From Rebecca billardiae RCC1528 (lineage: Eukaryota; Haptophyta): DNA of 64,000 bases. The stretch lies in contig OZ251226.1 in NCBI GenBank assembly GCA_965240325.2, positions 1,736,001 to 1,800,000 on the forward strand. The letters run 5' to 3'. Positions within the stretch are counted from its first letter, which is position 1. The number at the start of each line of letters is the position of its first letter. The notes under the pieces are model-generated. The model worked only from the letters and a program-made list of their open reading frames with translations. It made no database searches and was not told the origin of the DNA. Made by a program: the position numbers and the translations under genes. Of this stretch, positions 18,932 to 30,912 are shown piece by piece.

Positions 18932-20500
18932 ATGGTCAACGTGGTGAGCCCCGCGTGTGATCACACCGGCTGCACCACGCAGCCTTACTTCGGCATGCCG
19001 GGCGAGCGGCGCGCTAGCCGGTGCGCTGCGCACAAGCTGGCCGGCATGGTCGACGTGAAGAGCCGCAAGTGTGATCACGCCGGCTGCACCAAGCAGCCTG
19101 CGTTCGGCATGCCGGGTGACGCACGCGCCAGCCGGAGTGCTACGCACAAGCTGGCCGGCATGGTCGACGTGAAGAGCCCCAAGTGTGATCACGCCGGCTG
19201 CACCACAAGGCCTTTGTTTGGCATGCCGGGCGACGCGCGCGCCAGCCTTTGCGCTACGCACAAGCTGGCCGGCATGGTCGACCTGAAGAACCGCAAGTGT
19301 GATCACGCCGGCTGCACCAAGCAGCCTGCGTTCGGCATGCCGGGTGACGCACGCGCCAGCCGGTGTGCTACGCACAAGCTGGCCGGCATGGTCGACGTGA
19401 AGAGCCCCAAGTGTGATCACGCCGGCTGCACCAAGCAGCCTGCGTTCGGCATGCCGGGCGACGCGCGCGCCAGCCTTTGCGCTACGCACAAGCTGGCCGG
19501 CATGGTCGACGTGAAGAACCGCAAGTGTGATCACGCGGGCTGCACCACGCGGGCTTACTTCGGCATGCCGGGCGACGCGCGCGCAAGCCGGTGCGCTACG
19601 CACAAGCTGGGCGGCATGGTCGACGTGAAGCACCCCAAGTGTGATCACACCGGCTGCACCAAGGTGCCTAACTTCGCCATGCCGGGCGAGCGGCGCGCTA
19701 GCCGGTGCGCTGCGCACAAGCTGGCCGGCATGGTCGACGTGAAGAACCGCAAGTGTGATCACGCCGGCTGCACCAAGGGGCCTTTGTTTGGCATGCCGGG
19801 CGACGCGCGCGCCAGCCTTTGCGCTACGCACAAGCTGGCCGGCATGGTCGACGTGAAGCACCCCACGTGTGATCACGCGGGCTGCACCACGCGGCCTTGC
19901 TTCGGCATGCCGGGCGACGCGCGCGCCAGCCGGTGCGCTACGCACAAGCTGGCCGGCATGGTCGACGTGAAGCACCCCAAGTGTGATCACGCGGGCTGCA
20001 CCACGCGGCCTTACTTCGGCATGCCGGGCGACGCGCGCGCCAGCCGGTGCGCTACGCACAAGCTGGCCGGCATGGTCGACGTGAAGCACCCCAAGTGTGA
20101 TCACGCGGGCTGCACCACGCGGCCTTACTTCGGCATGCCGGGCGACGCGCGCGCCAGCCGGTGCGCTACGCACAAGCTGGCCGGCATGGTTCACACTCGG
20201 CTCGCCGTCCCCAAGCGCAGGCTGGAGCATGGCACTGGCGACCAGGGCACACGCGCAGCTAAGCGACAGCACAAACGCACCGGCCGCATTGCAACTGTCT
20301 CGGACGCCGCCCCGCAGCTGCCCCAACCGCCGCCGCTGGTCGGAAGGCCAGAGACAGGCAACGGGGCGGATTGCCGAATGCCGCCACACTGGCCACGCGG
20401 TGACACAGGCATTGCTGATGATGAGTCGTCGTCTGACCGTTGGACGGTGATGGCATCCGATCTGTCATCCTCTGCTGACGATGACGATGAATTTCACTAG
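18932..20500 (+). CDS. EsV-1-7 repeat protein (11 tandem Cys/His repeats)
   Basis: A 522-residue protein made mainly of 11 tandem 38-residue repeats with the spacing C-x4-C-x16-C-x2-H-x12, for example CDHAGCTKQPAFGMPGDARA then SRCATHKLAGMVDVK. This spacing is exactly the EsV-1-7 motif, named from an Ectocarpus virus protein and found in the brown-alga developmental regulator IMMEDIATE UPRIGHT. It probably binds metal, but its molecular role is unknown. Repeat 2 has Ser for the third Cys. The DNA repeats (114 bp) are nearly identical, implying recent expansion or gene conversion. The ~95-residue tail is basic (VPKRRLEHG, AAKRQHKRTG) then acidic (SSSADDDDEF), hinting at a nuclear protein. Just upstream, a further half repeat (PGDARASRCAVHKL) lies in another frame because of a 1-nt difference. 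Confidence 0.88.
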   Translation: MVNVVSPACDHTGCTTQPYFGMPGERRASRCAAHKLAGMVDVKSRKCDHAGCTKQPAFGMPGDARASRSATHKLAGMVDVKSPKCDHAGCTTRPLFGMPGDARASLCATHKLAGMVDLKNRKCDHAGCTKQPAFGMPGDARASRCATHKLAGMVDVKSPKCDHAGCTKQPAFGMPGDARASLCATHKLAGMVDVKNRKCDHAGCTTRAYFGMPGDARASRCATHKLGGMVDVKHPKCDHTGCTKVPNFAMPGERRASRCAAHKLAGMVDVKNRKCDHAGCTKGPLFGMPGDARASLCATHKLAGMVDVKHPTCDHAGCTTRPCFGMPGDARASRCATHKLAGMVDVKHPKCDHAGCTTRPYFGMPGDARASRCATHKLAGMVDVKHPKCDHAGCTTRPYFGMPGDARASRCATHKLAGMVHTRLAVPKRRLEHGTGDQGTRAAKRQHKRTGRIATVSDAAPQLPQPPPLVGRPETGNGADCRMPPHWPRGDTGIADDESSSDRWTVMASDLSSSADDDDEFH

Positions 20501-20576
20501 GTCTAGTACTACTGCTGATGGCATCACCGCGATCTAAGTCGTTGTCGCGATATATATATATATATATATATACACA

Positions 20577-23207
20577 CAGTGCCGGAAAACTGCTCAGGGT
20601 GACGTTTTAAGTTGTCCGCACCACTAGTCGAATCATCGGACAATTCTGAAGCGGTGCGCCTAAATTCGGCGCACCATAGGCGCGTCGAATCGTGGCACAG
20701 ACCTTGGTAGCAGGCCACACCTGAGCGCGCTGCGCGCGCCGACGCGCGCTCGGCGCGGGCAAAAAATCATGCGCCGTTGGCATTACGCAGCCCCGCGCAG
20801 CGCTGTGCTCGAGCTCGGCGGCGGCGAAAGCGGGCGGGCGCACACGGCGGTGCGCGTGCGCGCTGCTCCGAGCGCAGCTGCGGCCACCCCGGCGGCATAC
20901 CGCCGGTCGAGGGCACGAAAACCGATTTTTCGGGAAAATGCAGAGCAGCGGCGCCCGAGCGCGCCCGAGCTCGTCGCAGCACAGTCTCCTGGTGGCTGCG
21001 CCCCGTGAAGCCACGCCACGCGGGGCGCTGGCGTGCGCGTGGCCTGCGCCCACCGTGCGCTGCCCGATCATGGCCGTCGACCGCTCCGAGCGCCTCACCA
21101 CGCGTGCTCGAGCCCACCGATACTGACGCCCGAGCACGGTGCCGGCAGCGCTCGCAGGTGGGCGTCGGAGAAAACACGCCGGCCGAACGAGCTTGAAGCG
21201 TCCGCCGCGATGCCAACGGCAGCGGACGACGTGCGCGCCACCTCGGCGCCAGTCGCCCAGCCCTTGCGCGGCGGTGCGGGCTCGCTCGTTCGCCGCCATC
21301 AGCTGCGCGCGCGCAGCCCGATCACTGCCCGCTGGTTCTGTTGTCGAGCAGCTGCGGCCTGCCACGCGCACTGCCGGACATTGAGCCACAGCGCGAGCAC
21401 GCGCCTCGTCTGGCACGCGCGAGCACTCAGCATCGTGCGTGGCCACCATGACGCGCCCATCTGCGCCAGCAGCGATGAGCACGCCGCCGTTCAGCTCGCA
21501 TCGGGCTCGCTCGCGACGCAGCAACGCGCGGCCGTAGCGGCAGCAGCGGCGCCGTCGAGCACGCGCAGCAAACAAATATGCAGCGCGGGCGAGTCGACGG
21601 TCTGGAAAATGCGCGATCACGCCACAGCAGGCTGGCAGAGCCCGCCCGAGCTGCAGCATGCCGTAGGTGCTGCCCCAAGCTCTCGACTGCCCGTAAGCGG
21701 CGGCATGTGCGGCGGCGCCGGCGGCGGCCATGCTGCCACGCCGTTGCGCGCTGCGGGGCGCCGTCGGCACCTCCGTGGTGAAGCGCACAGAGCTCGAGCC
21801 CACGGGGGCTGGCGACCGTCAAACCGACACCCCATGACGCGGGGCTGCGTGCGCCAGCTGCGCGCACTCCGTGGGCCCACCTAGCCCGCTCGAGCAGCTC
21901 GCCTTGGGTGCGCGCAGCGGCTCGAGCACACTGGTATGGGACGCCTGCCTGCGGTGCCGCCGAGCACATGCGGCCGACGGTCACTCAGCACGGGCGACTC
22001 GACGGCGGCGAGCAGGCGCGACGGCCTCGCCGCGCCGCGGAAAAGCCTGCCCGGGCTGCAGCACGCCGTAGGAGCAGCCCAGCGCCCTCCTCCGCCCTCC
22101 AGCTTCAGCGCGCGCAGCAGGCCCGGCGGCGGCCATGCTGGCGTGCCCAAGCATGAAGATGGGCGCGGCCGGCCGCGCCGTCGCAAAGCGCGCAGAACTC
22201 GAGCTCGGGGGGGCGGACGGCCGCCAAACTGGCGCGGCAGGACGTGGCACTGCGTGCGCCAGCTGCGCGCACCCGCTGCGCCCGCGTGGCCCGTGCGAGC
22301 GCCGCGCCTCGAGCACACGCAGCTGCTCGACACAGCCACGGCAGTGTGGCTTGTGCGCGTGCACGTGATCAGTCTCAGCTCTGAGGCGCGCGCTCAGGAG
22401 GGCTGCGGCCGGGCCGAGCGCGATCTGCGCGGACGGTACAGCCTGGCGGCTCATGCCAGCCAGCCCAAAGCCCGCTCCGCCATCCGCGTCATGGCGCTCC
22501 AGCCTCTCGCGTGCTGCGCTGCAGCCGCGCTCGGCAAAGACGTCGCCCAGCCCGCCTTGCACGCGGCTGAGCAGTGGCAGCCAGGCGAAGCGTCGTCGCG
22601 GGCGAGGCTGCGCTGGGTGATGCGGCTCGGGTCGGTGGGCAAGTCGCACCCCGCCGTCGGTCGCCTCCACGCCTCAGGCTCGCTCGAGGTCAAAGACAAC
22701 TGCGCGGCGCGGCGTTTGCGCGGGCGGGCCGCGGGCGTGGCGGGGTGTACGCGTGCAATGTCACAGCCTCCCATGCACAATTTCAGGAGGGTGAGACGCA
22801 CCGCCAGCGGCACCCGCACACAATCCCACCCTGCGCGAGCCACCTGCCGTGTCGACTGAAGCATCAGGCTCGGGCGCAACCGCGGGCGGCGCATGCAAGA
22901 AGCTCGCGAAACGCACCGCGCGCGCCGTGAGGGCGAAAGGAGAGCACCCGTCAGGGCGGCGAGGAACTTGCCCAGCGCCACGCGGAAGACGACCCCAGCC
23001 CGCGTCGACGCATAGTCGGGCCCGCGAGCAGCCTCGTCGGTCTTCGCCGAGTAGATCGCGCCGCGAGCCGAGGCACCGCTCGTTTGAGGCTCCGTCCGCC
23101 GCGAAGTCGCGGCTTCCACCCGAGTTCCACTGTCCGGCCGAGACCGGATTCGCTGACTCGAGCTGCGGACCGTCCGAAGCGTCACGGAAAATTCCAATCC
23201 TGCACTG
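20577..23207. mobile_element. Non-autonomous DNA transposon C, copy 1
   Basis: A 2.63-kb GC-rich element with imperfect terminal inverted repeats: CAGTGCCGGA-N12-GTGACG at the left against CAGTGCAGGA-N12-GTGACG read in from the right. An inverted, ~99% identical copy lies at 42681-45309, which fixes the ends. Both flanks are TA microsatellite (left 8 bp tatacaca, right tatatata), compatible with an 8-bp duplication as in hAT elements, whose ends also often start CAGTG; this is weak. Inside are two diverged ~450-bp direct units (about 21400-21880 and 21900-22330). Long frames exist on both strands in several phases at once, typical of GC-rich non-coding DNA; I call no gene. Confidence 0.75.
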
Positions 23208-23803
23208 TATATATATATATATATATATGACCGCGTTCCGCGGTCCTTTTCCGTAGAACGAACGTAGTTCGGGGCCCGCGGTGGCGGTGCACCCTCCGTC
23301 GCAGTCGTCTATTGACAGACCAGCCAGTTGCATGCCCGTACAACTAGACTCCAGCGGCGCGCCGCTGCGCCCCGGCGCCGGCGCCGCGGGCGCGGGCCCA
23401 TCGCAGCCGCCGGCGCGGCGCCCGGATTGTGTACAGGCGGATGCGACGAGGCGTGATCGACGAATGAGCGCGACTCCACGTGCACGCCAGGCCACGTGGA
23501 GCTGACAGCCAGGGAACACTGTGCGGGGCCGCGGATTCGTTCGGGCCGCTGCTGCTGACCGCGCTGTCTGTCGTCACACCGCGCCGCGGCAGCGCCAGGA
23601 GTAGTCAGTAGATGATTTGCACTGGTCCGAGTAGGGTTCGACCAGCGCCTGCGCGACGGCCGACAGGCGGGCGCGAGGCGTGATCGACGCATGAGCGCAA
23701 CTCTATCTACGCGGAGCTGACAGCCAGAGGGAGCACTGTGTGTGCCGAGGTGCGAGGGCACCGGTGATCGTTATTTCGCGCGCCGCGCGTGCACTGCACG
23801 GGG

Positions 23804-24319
23804 TCACGGGGTGACACACCTCGGTCGGGCTCGGCACGCGTCGCAGAGGCACGGCCAGCTCTGGGGACGTCGCGCACCACCGTCGCCCGCGCCGCAGCTC
23901 GTCCTCCTAGGTCCGCCCGTCCAGCGCTGCAGACAGACTCGCCGGCGCGGGCCGAGAGTGAGTGCCGCAAAGCGGCTGCCAGCTGTTGGGCCGGGTGAGG
24001 AGGAGGGAGGGAGCTGGCCTGCGGGGCGCGTGGTGAAGTCGGTGATCAGTCGCGTCGCGCTCCCCCTGGCGATTGCGCCCTCGTCCTCCAGCACGGTGCG
24101 GACCTTGCGAACGAAGTTGTAGATCGACCATTTGGGCACGTTGTACTTCACGGCCGCAGAGGGCACGTCCTGCTCGTGCCTCACGACTGAGATGGCAGCA
24201 GCGATGCTCTGGAGCGTGCTCTTAGCCACCTTCTTCACTGCCCCGGATTCGAGCAGCACGTTCAATACGCGGCGAGCGCGGTCCTCGTCGGCGTCGCCAG
24301 CTGACGTGCTCGGCATCAT
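23804..24319 (-). CDS. Transposon-borne helix-turn-helix protein, copy 2
   Basis: The same 171-residue frame as at 7011-7526, with one amino-acid change (T54 to S) inside the HTH. The preserved frame and start ATG in both copies are compatible with a functional small DNA-binding protein, or simply with recent duplication. The predicted HTH covers residues 36-74. Confidence 0.55.
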   Translation of the reverse strand: MMPSTSAGDADEDRARRVLNVLLESGAVKKVAKSTLQSIAAAISVVRHEQDVPSAAVKYNVPKWSIYNFVRKVRTVLEDEGAIARGSATRLITDFTTRPAGQLPPSSSPGPTAGSRFAALTLGPRRRVCLQRWTGGPRRTSCGAGDGGARRPQSWPCLCDACRARPRCVTP

Positions 24320-24365
24320 GTCCACGTGAGCGCAAAAGTGGCCTCGAGCCTGCTCCTGGCTCGCC

Positions 24366-24858
24366 AGAGGGCAAAAGGCCAATAGCTACTCCCAATTCCC
24401 GAAGGCTGATGATGAATACGCACACGTGCGCCTGATGAATATCGAGGATATTCTGCTCGACCCCGCCTAGCAGTCCATGAACCATATACATTATAATGTA
24501 TGAAAACGAAGCGGTGCAAATGATGTTCTCCAGTATAGTGGATACGACCCCGACGAAGCGATTTTATGCCTGCGTGAACCATACATATGAATACGAAGCG
24601 CGGTGCAAATGTTCAGAGGGCAAAAGGCCAATAGCTACTCCCAATTCCCGAAGGCTGATGATGAATACGCACACGTGCGCCTGATGAATATCGATGATAT
24701 TCTGCTCGACCCCGCCTAGCAGTCCATGAACCATATACATTATAATGTATGAAAACGAAGCGGTGCAAATGATGTTCTCCAGTATAGTGGATACGACCCC
24801 GACGAAGCGATTTTATGCCTGCGTGAACCATACATATGAATACGAAGCGCGGTGCAAA
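24366..24858. repeat. 246-bp tandem duplication inside transposon copy 2
   Basis: The segment beginning AGAGGGCAAAAGGCCAATAG occurs twice in tandem (at about 24366 and 24612), whereas copy 1 has it once (7566). The two units differ at a single base in the segment ATATCGA(G/T)GATATT. The unit includes two imperfect shorter repeats with ACGACCCCGACGAAGC. Confidence 0.85.
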
Positions 24859-25227
24859 TGTTCTCCAGTAGTGAATACGACCCCGACGAAGCCAATATAT
24901 ATCGGTTGGTTACTTCGCTGATCCCGTAAGGACGTGCAAAAATAGCCTCAAAGAAGCTGACGCTTGTATTGGACTTGTAACCGTCCTACTTCACACAGAA
25001 GTGAACTCTCACGCCCGGCCGTCCACGATTGATTAGGGGAATGTCGTGGACGCGGTTTTTTTCTCCGTGATGCATCTGTAGAGAGGGTCTCAAAATTCGA
25101 AACTCGGTCTCCGCCAGCCCTAAAAATCGGCCCCCGCGTCCCTTTTTCTTGATCAAAGATCTTTTTGAAACGTGGTTCCGGCCCGCTGGTGCGGGCTCCA
25201 CGCTGCGCGCTCCGCCCTGCACCGCGG

Positions 25228-26440
<1,213 letters not shown>

Positions 26441-27260
26441 CCGATTTTAAAAGTGACGGTTCACGACTCGCAACTCGCGCTTATCATTATGGTTTCAGGC
26501 TGCTCACAATAATCACATCACGCGGGTGATCACTAATCACCTTTACAATTTACAGGTGATTAACAAGCCAGTTGGAGACCACGCTGATTGGCTTTGTGAA
26601 TCGGATCTCGATATCAAGAAGCCAGGCTTCTTGATTCTGTTCACCGATGAATTGTCCTATGACTACTCATGCTGAATATGGGCATGAGAATCTTGGGTTA
26701 AAACCGCAAAATTTGGATTTCCCCTTTCAAGCTGTCCAGGACACACTCGTTTTCAGAGAGCTGTTAATCCTCGCAGATAGAGGTACGTCGAATGCCACCC
26801 ACATTAGGCCAAGAAGAGTGAAGAAGGCCAGGGCGCGCGGGAACGTCGATTCAAGCTACCCGCGCAATACCATATCGCGTCGCTTTGATGAATCTGAGGA
26901 GTGAACAGCTATCCAGAGAATTAGTTCGATATCTCACCTTTTTAATGGTCAGTTCAACACACGAATCTTGACTATCAGAATGGTATCAGAGATGACTTCG
27001 TCCTATTTGATTCCGATTTCTTCTATTACTTACTATCCAAGGATTAAGGAGCGCAGTACAAACGCAATCATGAGCAGCGATATGGGGTCTCTATGCTGCG
27101 GTTTCACACCTAAATCCACCTACAAAAATCCCCCAAATCCTGCGCGCATCCTCTTTTTTGATTTTGCGGAGCACGTGCGCCGCCCCCCCCCGGCTTTCGC
27201 TCACGCTCAGACCTTTCGGGGGGGCCGTGCGCCATTATTTAACGACGTGACATGCAACGC
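26441..27260. other. AT-richer island with two strong hairpins
   Basis: The base composition drops sharply towards 45% GC. Two inverted repeats are seen: AATCACCT/AGGTGATT (26535-26561) and ATCAAGAAGCC-a-GGCTTCTTGAT (26613-26635). A short plus frame (26647-26904, MNCPMTTHAEYGHENLG...) has no known domain and I do not call it. The far end holds dispersed repeat E. Confidence 0.5.
27110..27241 (+). repeat. Dispersed repeat E, copy 1
   Basis: About 130 bp, from CCTAAATCCACCTA through TGCGGAGCACGTG and CTTTCGCTCACGCTCAGACC to GGCCGTGCGCCATTATTT. It is matched in inverse orientation at 41622-41747. The C tract in the middle differs in length between the copies. No ends of a known transposon class are visible. 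Confidence 0.8.
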
Positions 27261-27278
27261 CTGACGGGCAAGCGTCAG

Positions 27279-27378
<100 letters not shown>

Positions 27379-27499
27379 TAACGACGTGGTATGCAACGGG
27401 CAGGCGTCAGAGTCAGCAAGCTGTAGCAGCAGATCGAGCAGCAGAGAAACACCAGGATCAGCGCTCCTCGCCGTCGTCCCCCCCCCCTCATATATATAT

Positions 27500-27763
27500 A
27501 GGCGGTACGTAAAAAATCCTGGAAACCAACGAGAACATCAAAGACCCTTTCAGTGCAAGGCACGACTTCATCACCGTAACCGTTCACGCTGGGGACCAGC
27601 CCGTCGCAGATGCACGGCATGCACGCGCCGCCGCGACTCCAGCAAACTGACAGTGACACTGCCTGAGCTGTGTGGTGTCCAGTTTAATATTGGAGACCCT
27701 GTCGTAGTACAGTACGAGTCGACGACGCTTGAAGACTATATATATATCGATGATCTGAGCTAG
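27500..27763 (+). pseudogene. Probable gene fragment
   Basis: Two natural-looking segments lie in adjacent frames: KDPFSARHDFITVTVHAGDQ and, shifted after a stop, LTVTLPELCGVQFNIGDPVV continuing to QYESTTLEDYIYIDDLS with a stop at 27761. The repeated VTV..GD-type pattern suggests one original beta-rich domain broken by a frameshift. There is no start and no recognised family. Confidence 0.35.
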
Positions 27764-27994
27764 CTATACGACAGAGTAACAGGCTACGTGAATTAAATTA
27801 AAAGGCAGGCCGACATTCACATTACTTACACAGCACTCTTAGCAGTAGTATTACGGACACGGCTCACACGGCACCGTGCTGCTGGTCGACGACCCACGGC
27901 CAGTGCCCGACGACACTGAGCGGGGAGCATGCTCAGACGTCAGACACAACTTAGTCGTCAACTATATCCACTAGCTGCTCGCAAGTAGCTCTGA

Positions 27995-29735
27995 TCAGCC
28001 AGATTTCCTGCCTGCCAGGCACGAGTCGAACGAGCTGAGCGCGATGCCGATCGCCTGCAAGCACGAGAGCGGGTGGCACCAGTCGAGGCTGTACACGTCG
28101 CGCCGCGACTTGCCAAAGATCATCACGACCACATCGGGCCGGCGGCGGTCGATCAGCTGGAAGTTCTTCTTGGACGCGAGGTGCACGCGCCCGTAGAAGG
28201 GGAGCGTGAACGCCGACAGATCCGAGTTCCATGACGGCACGGCGTTGTGCAGCAGCTGCACGCCCGCGTCGGCGTCGAGCCGCCACTCTTTCCGGCGCGC
28301 GCGCTGCGCGAGCGTGCTGCCACGCGGCGAGGCAGGCGCCCCGGGCGTCGACGGCGGCGTCGCCGGGCTCACTGGCGCGAACACGAGCTCGGACGTGTCC
28401 GCGCTGTCCGCGCGCTCGCGGCCTGCGCCCTCGGCATCGTCCGCGGCGCCCGGCTCGGCCGGGATGGCGACGGAGATGCAGCGCGCAGCCCAGAGGGAGT
28501 GGCGCAGCGTGATGTGCGCGAGCTCGCGCCTTGCCATGTCCGCCGTACTGCACGGCGGCGGGCCCGCCGCCTCGGGCGAGTACCGCTGAGGCGCACTGCG
28601 CATGCCGCTCGGCGGCATCGGCGGCGGCAGGCCATGGTCGTACATGGTGAAGGTGGCGAAGGATGCGGTGCCGATGAGGTGGCCGACGTACTGCATGCGC
28701 GACGCGTCGTCGAGCACGGAGGCCCGCGTGGCGTTGAGCAGCGGCCCCAGCGGCTTCCCGTGCCGCCCGCCCTCGCGTTCAGCGCCGCCGGCCTCGCCGG
28801 GCGCGCGTGGCCTCGGGCAGGAGATGACAAAGCCGCGGCCGAGCAGATCGCGGTCGGCGCGCAGGATGAGCTCGTCGGTGTGCTCGACGTGCAGCGTGAA
28901 GAAGGGCGAGGCGCCGGCGGAGCGGTCGCGCGGCCGGTGCCGGCGCAGCGTCGCCAGGTGGTACCGCTCGTCCGTGCGCCACAAGTGCTCAATCTGGCTC
29001 GCGGCTCGCTGGTGCTGTCGCCGCAGCAGACTGACGCGCAAGTCGCGCCACTGCGCGGCGCCGCGCAGCCGAGCGAGCGGACAGGCGCGCGTTGGGGAAG
29101 GGGGATCGGGCGGGCGCAGGTGAGCGCGGGCGAGCGCATCGAGGGCGGGTGGACGCGCCGGGCCCACGCGAGTGCACTGGGACTCGCGCCGCAGCAGCGC
29201 TCGCGCACCCGACGGATGGGTGGCGCGGCGCCCGGCGCATTGCATCGGAGCGGGGCGAGGCGCGCACCTTCCGGCACGTCGTGCAGATCGCAGCGATGGC
29301 CGACGTGGGCAGCAGCTCAAATATCCGGCTGAGGATATCGTCGGGGAGCCGCGCCACCACAGACGCGTTCGTCCCGATGCCGCAGCGCAGCGCCTGCACG
29401 TGCTCAAACCAAGACAACAAGAGCGCGCGCGCGGCCGGCGACGGAGCGAGGTCGTCACCGTCGTCGGGGCTGCGCAGCATAAAAGCCCGGCGCGTCGTGC
29501 ACACAAACAGGGTGCCGCCGTCGGCGGAGAGCGAGACGCTCAGCGTCTCCTGCAGAGGGATCACCTCTGTCGCGTCGAGGTAGCAGCGCTCATCTCGGAA
29601 TGAGCGAATGTCCGCGTGCGTGAGCACGATCCAGCGTCGTCGGTAAACGCCGCGATGGCGCGAGCGCTTGCGAAGCCACCCCTCCACCACGATGCTGTCC
29701 GCGCAGAATGGGGATTCAGCGCGGTCGCCCAGCAT
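27995..29735 (-). CDS. PH / F-box / Tubby domain protein, two exons
   Basis: Exons 29268-29735 and 27995-29050 (intron 217 bp, donor GTGCGC, acceptor GCGCAG) give 507 residues. Residues ~14-115 form a PH domain (VEGWLRKRSRHRGVYRRRWI with the conserved Trp). Residues ~125-165 are an F-box (ARLPDDILSRIFELLPTSAI), which joins across the splice to TCRKWRDL. The rest is a Tubby C-terminal domain: ILRADRDLLGRGFVIS, YVGHLIGTASFATFTMYDHG, PSWNSDLSAFTLPFYGRVHL, ASKKNFQLIDR, VVVMIFGKSRRDVYSLDWCH, PLSCLQAIGIALSSFDSCLA. Plant Tubby proteins combine F-box and Tubby; the added PH domain is unusual. Tubby and PH both bind phosphoinositides, so a membrane-tethered SCF substrate adaptor is the likely role (inference). 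The frame extends upstream only through a GTG; ATG 29735 is taken. Confidence 0.88.
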
Positions 29736-29996
29736 GCGCGCCGTGCCCACCCGCCAAGCGCGGTAGACGGCCGCCCGCTACTCACCAAGCACGGCGAATG
29801 AAGCCGGGTGGCGGGCGTATGTGGGAACATACCCGCCTGATATTCCTCAGTCGTCATCCATTTAGCTCCCAGTCTGTCGTTTGAGCCACTCGCGTCTCTC
29901 CGTCAGACAGCTCGCCTCATCACCTGTGACCGCCGTACGGCGCCACGGCTCATCGCTCAACAGGTGAACCCCTGGCGGTGTGGCCCGGCCGTGCCG

Positions 29997-30827
29997 TCAA
30001 GCAGCGGGCGATGTGCGTATTGTGCCCGGTTGCCGCTGGCCGTTGATGATTCTTCGCACTGCGTGCAGGTCGTCCGCTGTGTCTACGCCGTGTGGGACGC
30101 GATCGATCTCGCCCACGGAGATGTGCATGCCCGCGTCCAACGCCCGCAGCTGCTCCAGCGACTCCACCACCTCCAGCGGGCTCTGGGGCAGGCTCACCAT
30201 ACGCATCAGCGCAGCACGCTTGAAGCCGTAGATACCCAGGTGCAGCCGGCAGAGATGGCGCTCGCCACCCTCCACACGTGCGTGCTGCCTAGCCAGAAGG
30301 CCTCCGAGGTGCTCGCGCGAGACTCCGATGGGGGCCCGGCTGAAGTAGAGCGCACGCTGCTGCCCATCCACAACGACCTTCACCCGGCTCGGATCTGCGA
30401 GCTCGTCCGCGCCCATGGGCGAGCTCAGCGTGGAGATGTCCACACCGGCGCGGCAACGCAGCCGCTCGGCCACAGCCCGTATGGCTGCTGGAGGCAGCAA
30501 GGGCTCGTCGCCCTGGACGTTGATGATGAGCGGCGAGTCGTCAGCGAGGAGGCGGACAGCCGCGGCGACGCGGTCCGTACCCGATGGCAAGTCAGGCTCA
30601 GTCATGACGGCTGCTGCGCCGGCGGCGCTTGCGGCAGCGGCGATCCGCGCGTCATCCGTTGCCACGACGACTGCTCCCACGTCGGCCGCGAGCGCCGCGT
30701 GCACCACGCGCGCGATCATGGGCTGCCCGTGAATGTCGGCCAGCGCCTTGCCTGGCAGGCGCGTCGATCCGATCCTCGCTGGGATCACCACCAGCGCCTT
30801 GCTCGCGCGGGTGACGGCGGCCGCCAT
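29997..30827 (-). CDS. kdsB: 3-deoxy-manno-octulosonate cytidylyltransferase (CMP-Kdo synthetase)
   Basis: A 276-residue protein. It activates Kdo with CTP to CMP-Kdo for transfer to glycans. Hallmarks are ALVVIPARIGSTRLPGKALA (nucleotide-binding ARxGSxRLPGK), VVVATDDARIAAAA, DLPSGTDRVAAA, LIINVQGDEPLLPP (NVQGDEP), ALYFSRAPIG and HLGIYGFKRAALMRM. In bacteria the product feeds lipopolysaccharide, in plants rhamnogalacturonan II; scale-bearing algae such as haptophytes and prasinophytes have Kdo-type sugars in their scales. ATG 30827 gives a normal length; a longer in-frame start at about 30940 would overlap the divergent ABC1 gene. The two starts are 85 bp apart, so a shared promoter is likely. 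No clear transit peptide. Confidence 0.93.
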   Translation of the reverse strand: MAAAVTRASKALVVIPARIGSTRLPGKALADIHGQPMIARVVHAALAADVGAVVVATDDARIAAAASAAGAAAVMTEPDLPSGTDRVAAAVRLLADDSPLIINVQGDEPLLPPAAIRAVAERLRCRAGVDISTLSSPMGADELADPSRVKVVVDGQQRALYFSRAPIGVSREHLGGLLARQHARVEGGERHLCRLHLGIYGFKRAALMRMVSLPQSPLEVVESLEQLRALDAGMHISVGEIDRVPHGVDTADDLHAVRRIINGQRQPGTIRTSPAA

Positions 30828-30912
30828 CGATTTCGTCGTCGGCTCGTCGCCAGGAGGTCCTGGGCGCGAAGCTTCCAGAGCTTCTCGGCGGAAGCTTGAC
30901 ACCCTGCTCGCG

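Noticed and set aside
18932-20210. CRISPR-like array or satellite DNA
   Set aside because: The 114-bp periodicity is codon-based (38 residues) with conserved Cys/His spacing and one open frame, so it is a repeat protein.
20607-23197. Several long open frames on both strands of element C (e.g. 20607-21803 -, 21033-21884 +, 21936-22859 +)
   Set aside because: They overlap in many phases at once, have Arg/Ala/Ser-rich composition and no motifs; this is expected in very GC-rich non-coding DNA. The same frames recur in copy 2 only because the DNA is copied.
29997-30827. Bacterial contamination, because of KdsB and L6
   Set aside because: KdsB is joined by a shared 85-bp spacer to a gene with a plastid-type leader, uL6 has an added leader, and intron-bearing eukaryotic genes lie on both sides.
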